Positions 30,926-38,278 of a stretch of DNA of 64,000 nt are shown piece by piece. The stretch covers positions 1 to 64,000 of the forward strand of contig JANWXW010000031.1 in NCBI GenBank assembly GCA_025057315.1. Reading direction: 5' to 3'. The notes beneath the pieces are model-generated. The model had not been told where the DNA came from, made no database searches, and saw nothing but the letters and a program-made list of their open reading frames with translations. The translations under genes were made by a program, and so were the position numbers. Each line of letters begins with the position of its first letter. Position 1 is the stretch's first letter. This DNA comes from Myxococcota bacterium. Its GTDB lineage: Bacteria > Myxococcota_A > Polyangia > Palsa-1104 > JAEUJZ01.

Positions 30926-31616
30926 CGCGCTTGTCTAGCCTGGCCTTGAGCGCCCGAAGCCGCTGCTCTATCTCCTCGTCCCTGCTGCCTAGGGAGCCCC
31001 CCAGGGAGCGCGCAAACTTTGCGCCGATCGCCTCATCGCGGCTCTGCGGTCGGAGGGCCAGGTCCGGGTCGCGCGCCATCTCGGCCATGGCCTCCGCCTG
31101 CTGCTCGTTGAGCTCGATCTGCTGCACGAGCTCGTCGAAGCGGTCCAAGGCGGTGCCTTCGGCGGCGAGCAACTGCTTGGCGGCGCGCGCGCGCGCCTTG
31201 AGCATTCCCTTGCGCGCCTTGATCTCGGCCAGCTTCCTGTCGTTGTCGCGAATGCGCTGGGTGAGCTGGGCGACCAGCCGCGACTGCTCTGCGTGCAGCC
31301 GCTCCGCTTCCTCCTGCTGCTGTTCCGCCTCGGCCTGGCGCTGCAGCGCCGTCCGTGCCAGCTCCTCGTCGCCAGCGCGAGCAGCGCGCTCGGCGTGTTC
31401 CTGCCAGCGCAGCACGTTGCGGTAGGCCTCCTCTGCCCTCTTGTGCGCCAGCTTCTCCTGGGCCAGCTGATCGCGCAGCTCCAGGCGAGACCGCCTCAGT
31501 GCCTCCTCCATCTGCTCGATGAGCAGATCGACCTCCTTGCCCGGGTCGCTCAGGCTGTCGAGCGCCGCGTTGAGGTTGGACCTGACCAGCTGGCTGAGGC
31601 GGTCTAGCAGCTTCAT
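30912..31616 (-). CDS. pspA: Phage-shock protein A / IM30 family
   Basis: 234 residues. Starts with MKLLDRLSQLVRSNLNAALD, the amphipathic membrane-binding helix, followed by continuous coiled coil (PGKEVDLLIEQMEEALRRSR and beyond). PspA binds and stabilises stressed inner membranes as large oligomers. TGGAGAAC precedes the ATG. Its ATG overlaps the stop of the upstream relic (ATGA). In E. coli pspA is regulated by PspF and sigma-54; here an ECF sigma/anti-sigma pair is encoded in the same unit. Confidence 0.9.
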   Translation of the reverse strand: MKLLDRLSQLVRSNLNAALDSLSDPGKEVDLLIEQMEEALRRSRLELRDQLAQEKLAHKRAEEAYRNVLRWQEHAERAARAGDEELARTALQRQAEAEQQQEEAERLHAEQSRLVAQLTQRIRDNDRKLAEIKARKGMLKARARAAKQLLAAEGTALDRFDELVQQIELNEQQAEAMAEMARDPDLALRPQSRDEAIGAKFARSLGGSLGSRDEEIEQRLRALKARLDKRDEEP

Positions 31617-33042
31617 GTTCTCCAGTGTAGCAGCCCGCGATGGGGCGTGGGGCGTTCCCGTCGACGCCGACGCAACAGCATGCCGCCCACCAGCCCCAGC
31701 GGCAGCGGCGGTCGCGACGACCCCGAACCGCCCACGTTGCAGCAGCCTGTGCACCCGCCAGGCGGCATGGTCTGGTTGCGGTCCTGTTGCTCCGGTTCGC
31801 GGCTCGGATCCTTCAGTAGCACCCTCCCCACCGCTGGAGCCCACCAGCAGCCCCCCGTCGGCGCGCACATCGGTCACCTCGGCCACATAGCTGCCGTCCC
31901 AGGGGTCAGCGTGGCCAGCAGCTGCATGCGCCCTCCGGTGGCGTGGACCCGCCGTCCAGAGGCCGGGCGCAGCCGGATGCTGGTTCGCCCCGCCACCTCC
32001 ACCATGACATTCAGCTCGCCCGGAGGCGTCCCGTGTGTGTTCTTGGCGATCTCCAGAGTGAAGGGGCCAGTGGACTTGACCTGCACCGGATCCACGTAGC
32101 AAGTGATGACGCCCCCACTCCAGAGGCTACACGATGGAAGCGAGACAGGTCCCCCGCCATCCCCTCTGGGCCACGTGCGACAGGCGCACCAGCGGGCCGA
32201 AGCGAGGGTCAAGCCATGACAGGGCCACGATCAGCTCGCGATCGTTAGGCGAGACCTGAATGTCTCGCCGAAAGCTGCGAACTGCATCGACGGTCACGAC
32301 GGGGTCGACCAATTCGGTGGCACCCAGCTAACCCCAGAGCACCCTGCTAAAGAACTGCGCCGCCTCGTTGGCGCGCAAGGAGTGGTCCAGGCAGCCAGGC
32401 GGAATCGACTCCACCGACGAAGGGGCATTCACATGGCAGACCAGGTTGACCAGCGATGGATGTGCCGACATGGGCGACAGCCCACGGCGTACAAGCGCCC
32501 CACCCGCCGCGGCACACCCGGCCCCTCTGGGGCGGTATAGAGCACGTTCTGCTCACTGCCGCGCACCAGAGCTGGGAGGGGCAGCGGTCTGTCGCTGCGC
32601 TCGTTGAACGGGATGATGGCGCGCCTGCCTGGCATCGGGAGATGGGCCACGGTGTCGACAAGAGGCGGACGGCATAGCGCAGGGCCTCCATGCGCACCTC
32701 GCCGCCCGGACCGGTGACCACACGCGGTTCGACCCGAGCGGACATGCTGCCAGAGCGGCCCAGGACCAGCGCGAAGCCGCGGTCGCCCAACATGCTGCCA
32801 CAGATCCGAGTCAGGGCCCCGCCACCACGGCCCGCGGCCGGGTCGCCTGCGAGCACATCTGGCAATCTTCGCTCAGTCCTTCCTGGGCAAAGGCCAGGAT
32901 GGCATCGTTCGATGGTGGCCAGTGGGAGGCCTCGGTGGCCCCCGCAGCCAGGATGGAAACGCAGCGCGGCGCAACATCCCGCAGGCACTGCCGGCTGGGG
33001 CAGTCAGTATCGCTGGCGCAGGTCCTAGCACACAGAGGGGGA
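31613..33042 (-). pseudogene. Frameshifted secreted VWA protein with MYXO-CTERM-like tail
   Basis: Read on the minus strand through several frames: CARTCASDTDCPSRQC (Cys-rich start), then GFALVLGRSGSMSARV (a von Willebrand A strand, MIDAS Asp changed to Gly) with EALRYAVRLL, then RAIIPFNERSDRPLPLPALV, then LVNLVCHVNAPSSVESIPPG, VDPVVTVDAVRSFRRDIQVS, and CYVDPVQVKSTGPFTLEIAK. It ends GGCTGCCNVGGSGSS, a Leu/Gly stretch and RRRRR: the pattern of MYXO-CTERM sorting tags. At least five frameshifts or stops. Original job: a surface or secreted binding protein. It overlaps the pspA start. Confidence 0.6.
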
Positions 33043-34598
33043 TTAGAGCGGACGGAAGACCTGCACCCGGTTGTTCTGTTCGTCCGCCACCACGATGGCC
33101 AAACCCATCCCGTCCCGTACGAGTGCGGCCCCTGTGGGCCAATGGAGCTGGGCCGGACCTGCACCCATGCCCCCGTCGATGAAGTTCGACTGGCCGAGCG
33201 CCGCGATGGCCGCGCGTCCGAACTCACCGGGCCGTGGCAAGCCGCCCTGGTAGATCAGCACGCGGGTTGCTGAGACGGTCGGCAACGACATAGAAGCCAA
33301 ACAGGGCGCGGAAGGTCGTGGGGCCATTCAACCCGCTGGGGCCGGGCTGGTCCATGGTGCCGGTCAGGTTCATCTGGCCCAGCGCCGCATCGGCGGCGCT
33401 GGTCTGGCCAGTTGGTATCTCAGAACGCGATCCGGTTGTCGTTGCTGTCGGCCACGCCGATGCGGCTGCCCTCCACCCACACCCCTTCGGGCCGGTTGAG
33501 CCCACCGGGTCCGCTGGCGGCGGCGGCGTTGAACGCGGACTGGCCGAGCACGGCGTCGGCCGCATCGCCAGCCTGGCTGGCCAGCAGGGCCTTGGTCAGG
33601 ACGTTGTAAATTACCACGCGGTTGTTGTCGCAACCGGCGATGTAGAGGCGCTGCCCGTCCCAGAACGCCCCGCATGGGCTGTTCAGCGAGTGGGCCGCTG
33701 GCGTCGCGCCCCTTACCTCGGTTGATGGCCCCATGGGTGAAGGTGGCCTGTCCGATGACCCCGTCCATGGGGCTGTTGGTGCCGGGATCCATGGCAAAGA
33801 ACATCACCGATGGGTGAGGCTATCAGCGACCAGCAGCCAGGTGCGTCGCACCACAAGCCACGGGAGAGCTCATGGTTCGGGCGCCTGCTGGCGGCGCGGG
33901 ACCGGTGGTGGTCAGATCCGGTCGACCAATGGCGGCCACCGGGGTGGCCCCATCAGCCAGCGAGTTGTACACCAGCACGCGGTGGTGGTCCTGGTCGCTG
34001 ACATTAGAGGCGGCTGCCACTCCAGCACACATCAGCCAGCCGCAGCAGCGTGCCACCCAGGGTCGCGGTGGCGGCCTGACCGGTCTTCCAAGCCGGTCCC
34101 ATGCCCTGATCGGGCTGGACACGGCGCAGCAGGATGACCAGGGGCCGCATCCCGTCGCCCCGGCTCCAGCTGCCCATGCCGGCGGCCAGCTGCATGCCAC
34201 CCCGCAGGGCGACCCTTGTGAGGTCCAGACGTCTGGCCGCGGCATCCAGGTTGTGGAGATCGATCTCCGCCACATATCTTTTTCGGTCCGCAAAGGCCTG
34301 CCTCACCCCGGGCAGCGAGGTCACCTCGATGCGCTGGCCGGTGTCCGCCGTGGCCGACAGCAACAGCGCATCGGCCTCCTGGAGCCCCGGTTCCAGCGTG
34401 GCCTCCACACACAGCCGACCCTCCCTCCCCGAGCAGCGTCCGGGCTCCTCGCGGCACCCAGCGACCATCCCCCGCACCAAGATGATCGTTCTTGTCGCAG
34501 CCAGCGATGACCGCTTGGGCAAGATGGTAGGTGGCAGCTCGGCGAACAGCAAAAGATTGTTCGCGATTTTCCTCACTCAGACAGACCCCCATGACCAA
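33043..34598 (-). pseudogene. Frameshifted six-blade NHL-repeat protein
   Basis: Six NHL blades recur in different minus-strand frames: VSDQDHHRVLVYNS, VADSLTHR, IAGCDNNRVVIYN, VADSNDNRIAF, VADRLSN/RVLIYQ and VADEQNNRVQVFRPL, each followed by a G-Q-x-x-F segment (VIGQATF, VLGQSAF, ALGQMNL, ALGQSNF). The upstream part (34004-34598) is Cys-containing and not recognised (AEIDLHNLDAAARRLDLTRV). At least five frameshifts separate the blades. NHL propellers mediate binding in secreted proteins. It may have formed one polypeptide with the VWA relic just downstream; a stop (33043-33045) separates them now. Confidence 0.65.
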
Positions 34599-34653
34599 CC
34601 GGACCAGCGTGCGGATCTGGACCTAACCCCCTCCGCCTGCCTCGCTGTTCTTC

Positions 34654-35055
34654 CTACTTGGTCATGATGCCTAGGGTCTTGACGCCCGCTCCGCGGCAGA
34701 TGTCCATGATCTTGACGACGGTGCCGTAGTTGGCCTCATCCGCCGGGTTGAAGAACATGAGCTTTTTGCTGCGCACAGCCATCAGGTTGCGCACCTTGTC
34801 GGGCAACTCCTCCAAGCTCACGGCCTCGTCGTTGATGGCCACCTTGCCATCCTCGGAGATGGTGACGACAAGCTGCGTCGTGGTCGGCTGCGTCTCGGGC
34901 TGTGCATCCGACTTGGGGGGCACGTCCACCGTGGTCTGGTACAGGAGCTTGGGCAGCAGGACCATGAAGATGATAAGCAGCACCAGCACCACGTCCACCA
35001 GCGGCGTCACGTTGATGTCCGAGCGAACGCCCTTGCCACCGGTCGTGAACGCCAT
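34654..35055 (-). CDS. exbD: ExbD/TolR-family proton-channel protein
   Basis: 133 residues. N-terminal cytoplasmic stub, then SDINVTPLVDVVLVLLIIFM with the proton-carrying Asp of the family (LVDVVLVLLIIF), one TM, and a periplasmic ExbD fold (LVVTISEDGKVAINDEAVSL). GGAGAAG precedes the ATG, two bases after the first exbD. It should form a complex with ExbB and supply proton-motive energy to the TonB-like protein. Last intact gene of the operon before the NHL/VWA relics. Confidence 0.92.
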   Translation of the reverse strand: MAFTTGGKGVRSDINVTPLVDVVLVLLIIFMVLLPKLLYQTTVDVPPKSDAQPETQPTTTQLVVTISEDGKVAINDEAVSLEELPDKVRNLMAVRSKKLMFFNPADEANYGTVVKIMDICRGAGVKTLGIMTK

Positions 35056-35057
35056 GG

Positions 35058-35588
35058 CTATTTCTTCTCCTTCCGCTCGTCTGAACCCAGGGCCACAGCG
35101 CCCACGCCAATGGCGTTGATGCGCTGCATGACCTCGCGCACGGGCCCGTAGTTCAGGCGCTTGTCGGCCTTGATGTGGATCTCGTGGCCTGGGCTTCTGC
35201 GCATCTCTTGTTGAATCTTGTCTGCGAGGGAGTTTTCATCCACGCGCTCGGGGCCGACCCAGATCGCGTGTGAGCCGCACACCCAGCGGTCTGGCCCGAG
35301 CTTGGCATTTTCACAGCTGATGGAGACGATGATCTGCTCGCCGCTGTCGTTCTTCTTGTCGTGATGCTCGGTTTCGGGCATCTCGACGCTGCGGCCGCGG
35401 GTGATCATCGGCGTAACGACAATGAAGATGATGAGCAGCACCAGCACCACATCCACCAGCGGCGTCACGTTGATGTCCGAGCGGATGGCGGCCGTGCCGA
35501 CGGACAGACGGTGACGTTCGTGAATCCGCCTCTTGCGGCGGATCAGGCGAAGGCCCTGGAGCAGCTCCTCGTTGCTGGGGACCGACAT
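35058..35588 (-). CDS. exbD: ExbD/TolR-family protein (first copy)
   Basis: 176 residues. Same TM motif (DINVTPLVDVVLVLLIIFIV) preceded by a 35-residue basic cytoplasmic tail (RLIRRKRRIHERHR) and followed by a periplasmic domain with two extra Cys (ISCENAKLGPDRWVCG), which may form a disulfide. Ends EVMQRINAIGVGAVALGSDE. Located between exbB and the second exbD with gaps of 2-6 bases. Two unequal ExbD proteins per ExbB recur in delta-type envelope operons. Confidence 0.92.
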   Translation of the reverse strand: MSVPSNEELLQGLRLIRRKRRIHERHRLSVGTAAIRSDINVTPLVDVVLVLLIIFIVVTPMITRGRSVEMPETEHHDKKNDSGEQIIVSISCENAKLGPDRWVCGSHAIWVGPERVDENSLADKIQQEMRRSPGHEIHIKADKRLNYGPVREVMQRINAIGVGAVALGSDERKEKK

Positions 35589-35594
35589 GGCTGC

Positions 35595-36290
35595 CTACGC
35601 CGCCTTGCGCCCCTCGCGCAGCATAAAGGAGATGAGTTCCGAGGTCGTCTCGTTCATGTCGACGACGAAGTTGTCGATGGCATTGGTGAAGTAGTTGAAC
35701 ATCATGACGGCCGGAATGGCCACCAGCAGGCCGGCCGCCGTGACCACCAGGGCCTCGCCAATGCCACCTGCCACCGCTGCGATGCCGCCACCGCCGGTCA
35801 CCTTCATGTTGGAAAAGACCGCGATGATGCCGACGACCGTGCCGAACAGGCCCACAAAGGGCGCCGTGCTCCCGATGGTGGCCAGGCCAGAGAGGCCTCG
35901 CTTGAGGTCGGCAATCTCGCGCTCCTTGACGCGGTCGATGGCGCGGTTGACGTTGTCTACCAGGTCGAAATCGCCGACATCGTGGGGGCCATGCTGCTTG
36001 AGCGCCTCTAGGCCCTCCATGTACTCCCTGAGCGCCGCTTCGATCACCACCGAGATCGGATTCTGCGGCTTCTGCTGGGACAGCTCGAAGGCCCCCTTGA
36101 TGTTGTGGTCGCGCAGCCGCTGCTGCAGGCTGAGCACGAACTCAAGCGACCGAGAACGCGCCCTGCTAAATGTCAGGAACCGCTCGATCCCGATGGCGAG
36201 CATGTATACGCCCATGATCGCCAGCACGACGATGACGAGCTTGCCCGGAACGGTGGTCTCGTGCCACAGAGTCACCAGATTGAAGTCCAT
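35595..36290 (-). CDS. exbB: ExbB/TolQ/MotA-family proton-channel protein
   Basis: 231 residues, with GAGGAG before the ATG. TM1 at about 13-32 (KLVIVVLAIMGVYMLAIGIE), then a cytoplasmic loop, TM2 (TIGSTAPFVGLFGTVVGIIA) with the conserved Gly/Thr pattern and TM3 (VVTAAGLLVAIPAVMMFNYF). It forms the stator pentamer around the ExbD pair. Operon order on the minus strand: TPR lipoprotein, tonB-like, exbB, exbD, exbD. Confidence 0.93.
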   Translation of the reverse strand: MDFNLVTLWHETTVPGKLVIVVLAIMGVYMLAIGIERFLTFSRARSRSLEFVLSLQQRLRDHNIKGAFELSQQKPQNPISVVIEAALREYMEGLEALKQHGPHDVGDFDLVDNVNRAIDRVKEREIADLKRGLSGLATIGSTAPFVGLFGTVVGIIAVFSNMKVTGGGGIAAVAGGIGEALVVTAAGLLVAIPAVMMFNYFTNAIDNFVVDMNETTSELISFMLREGRKAA

Positions 36291-36329
36291 GTCGCTCCTC
36301 TGTCTTGTTCCCTGAGCGCACCCCGGCGC

Positions 36330-37016
36330 TCACTCGATGATGAACTGGAACACATCGATGAAGCAGATGGGAATCGGCTGCGGTCGGAACAGCCAGGTCC
36401 GCAGCGTCGCCATCACCTGCTCGTCGGCCCCCGGAATGCTCACCACCGGCGTCACCTCGCTTACGCGGCCCGTGGTGTCGATGCAGATCTTATAGGTGCC
36501 GATCACCGTGCTGCCCTTGCGCTGCGCCTTGATCACCTCGGGCAACCGGGGCAACTCGCCCGAGATCTTGTCCTTCTTGATGAGGAAGGCCGGCTTGTTG
36601 ACCGGCTTGGGTGGTGGCGGCGGCGGCGGTGGTGCAGACCCGACCGCTCCACCGACCACGCCCCCGGGTACGCCGCCCTCCACCCCCCCCTCTACGCCCT
36701 CTGACTCCGGCTCCTCCTCCGGCTCCTTCTCCTTGGGCTGGACGATCTCCTTGGGCACCTCAGTGGGCTGGGTCACCGGTTTGGGCTTGGTCTTGGGCTT
36801 GGAGGTGCCCTTGGGCGGCGGCGGCGGCGGTGGTGGCGGCGGCGCGGCGTTGATGAAGGTGACAGTGAGCGGCGGAGGTTGCACCTCCTCCACATGGAGA
36901 ATCGAGTAGACGATAAAGAAGACGATGAGCGCCCCTTCTAGGATCGCGGAAGCGACCAGGGCCAGGTAGAGCAGCGGTCGCCGCTTCCGCTTGTCGGCCA
37001 CGTAACGGTCGAACAT
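36330..37016 (-). CDS. tonB: TonB-like energy-transducing protein
   Basis: 228 residues. A cytoplasmic basic start (MFDRYVADKRKRRP) and TM (about 15-40) are followed by a Pro-rich rod with two runs of eight to ten Pro, Lys-Pro repeats (KPKTKPKPVTQP), acidic and VEGG repeats, then a TonB C-terminal domain (KGSTVIGTYKICIDTTGRVS, TLRTWLFRPQPIPICF). The rod spans the periplasm and the last domain contacts an outer-membrane partner. Its start shares bases with the TPR gene stop (TGATG), so translation is coupled. Confidence 0.85.
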   Translation of the reverse strand: MFDRYVADKRKRRPLLYLALVASAILEGALIVFFIVYSILHVEEVQPPPLTVTFINAAPPPPPPPPPPKGTSKPKTKPKPVTQPTEVPKEIVQPKEKEPEEEPESEGVEGGVEGGVPGGVVGGAVGSAPPPPPPPPKPVNKPAFLIKKDKISGELPRLPEVIKAQRKGSTVIGTYKICIDTTGRVSEVTPVVSIPGADEQVMATLRTWLFRPQPIPICFIDVFQFIIE

Positions 37017-38080
37017 CAGTTTTTCTCCGGCTTCTCCGGCGCTGCAGCGGGGGACCCGGGAGCAGCAGGCGCCTGCCTGGGCTGCTCTTGGGGCGGTTCT
37101 TTCGCTGGCTCATGGGGGGGGCTTGGCGGCTTGCCTGCATCTGCTCCGGTCGCCGCCTTCTGCATCTCCAGCGCCTTTTTGAGCAGCTCCGACGCCGCGG
37201 CCAGGTCCTCTGCCTTGAGCTTGTTCACCCGCTCCAGCTCTTCCTGGTACTGCTGCTGGGCCTTGGTGTCCCGTGGGTTGGTCGGCTGCGGAATGGACGG
37301 AACGTAGGCATACTGCCGCTCGCGAAGCAGCAGGTTCCAGTAGATAAGAGGCGTGGGCGCATGCGGCGCAAGCTCGGCGGCCTTCTTGCACAGCTCGATG
37401 CCGTGGTTGGCCATCTCGAGACGCTGTTCAGGCGGAAGCACCATCGGGCTGCGCCGCTCGGGGGGGATGCGGCACTGGCTGTCGTTGCACAGCTGGTCCC
37501 AGTCCAGGGTCGCCAGCGCCACGTAGGCGTCTGGGTCCTTCGGGTTGGCCCGGATGCGCTTCTCCATCCACATGCGCGCCTCGGAAATCTTGCCCACGCT
37601 GCGAGCGATGTTGGCCAGAATCGTCAGGGCCTCCAGGTCCGGGGGGTCTTTGTCGACCTGTGGTTTGAAGAACTCCACTGCCTCCTCGTACCGATGGGCA
37701 TCGGCAAAGGTCTGCAGCAGGTAGTCGCGCGCCTTCTGTCGCTGCTCGGGCGTGATGTTGAGCTTGAGGTAGGTCTTGAAGGCGTCAATGGCCACCGTGG
37801 CCGCCTCCATCCCCTCCTTGCTTTTGGGGCTGAGCTGAAACAGAGACAGATGGGTGTAGCCCCGGTTGAGCTGAATGACCGGCATGTTGGGCTCGAGCCG
37901 AGCTGCCTTCTCGAACAGCTCGGCCGCGCCCTTGATGTCGCCGTTGCGATACTTGTCCACACCGTCCTGGGCCATCGACCGCGCCTTGAGCGTCTCGCAC
38001 GCTCCCAGCAGGGGCAGGAGCAGCAGGGCCACCCACCCCGCATCGGGGCGCGGCCACCGCGAAAGCAGCATGATCGCCAT
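37016..38080 (-). CDS. TPR-repeat lipoprotein of the Exb/TonB operon
   Basis: 354 residues from ATG 38080; GTG 38092 and ATG 38071 are also possible and no clear ribosome-binding site discriminates. The signal peptide ends LLLLPLLGAC (lipobox). TPR helices follow (DKYRNGDIKGAAELFEKAAR onwards; NRGYTHLSLFQLS) to about residue 310, then a Pro/Ala/Glu tail (about 310-354). An outer- or inner-membrane lipoprotein that probably scaffolds the TonB-ExbBD machine. First gene of the operon. Confidence 0.85.
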   Translation of the reverse strand: MAIMLLSRWPRPDAGWVALLLLPLLGACETLKARSMAQDGVDKYRNGDIKGAAELFEKAARLEPNMPVIQLNRGYTHLSLFQLSPKSKEGMEAATVAIDAFKTYLKLNITPEQRQKARDYLLQTFADAHRYEEAVEFFKPQVDKDPPDLEALTILANIARSVGKISEARMWMEKRIRANPKDPDAYVALATLDWDQLCNDSQCRIPPERRSPMVLPPEQRLEMANHGIELCKKAAELAPHAPTPLIYWNLLLRERQYAYVPSIPQPTNPRDTKAQQQYQEELERVNKLKAEDLAAASELLKKALEMQKAATGADAGKPPSPPHEPAKEPPQEQPRQAPAAPGSPAAAPEKPEKN

Positions 38081-38278
38081 GGTGAGCAGCACGCTATCAA
38101 CGCCCCGCAGGCAAGAGCAAGGATTTCATGCAGGGGTCCTGGTCTTCCCTGGCCCATCGCCGGCTGGAGCGATGGCACCAAGCAGGGGAGGCGCGCAGCG
38201 GAGGTGGGGGATGTCCCTGTTTCAAAAGGCAAAAAGAACCCTGGATAAGGGGCTATAGTGCGGAGGTCGAGGTGACCC

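Noticed and set aside
31617..32102. Upstream extension of the pspA frame to 32102
   Set aside because: The extension is Gly/Ala/Arg-rich shadow of the VWA relic; the ATG at 31616 has a ribosome-binding site and starts the conserved PspA helix.
37088..38248. 386-codon plus-strand open frame antisense to the TPR lipoprotein
   Set aside because: Shadow; the minus gene has signal peptide, TPRs and operon context.
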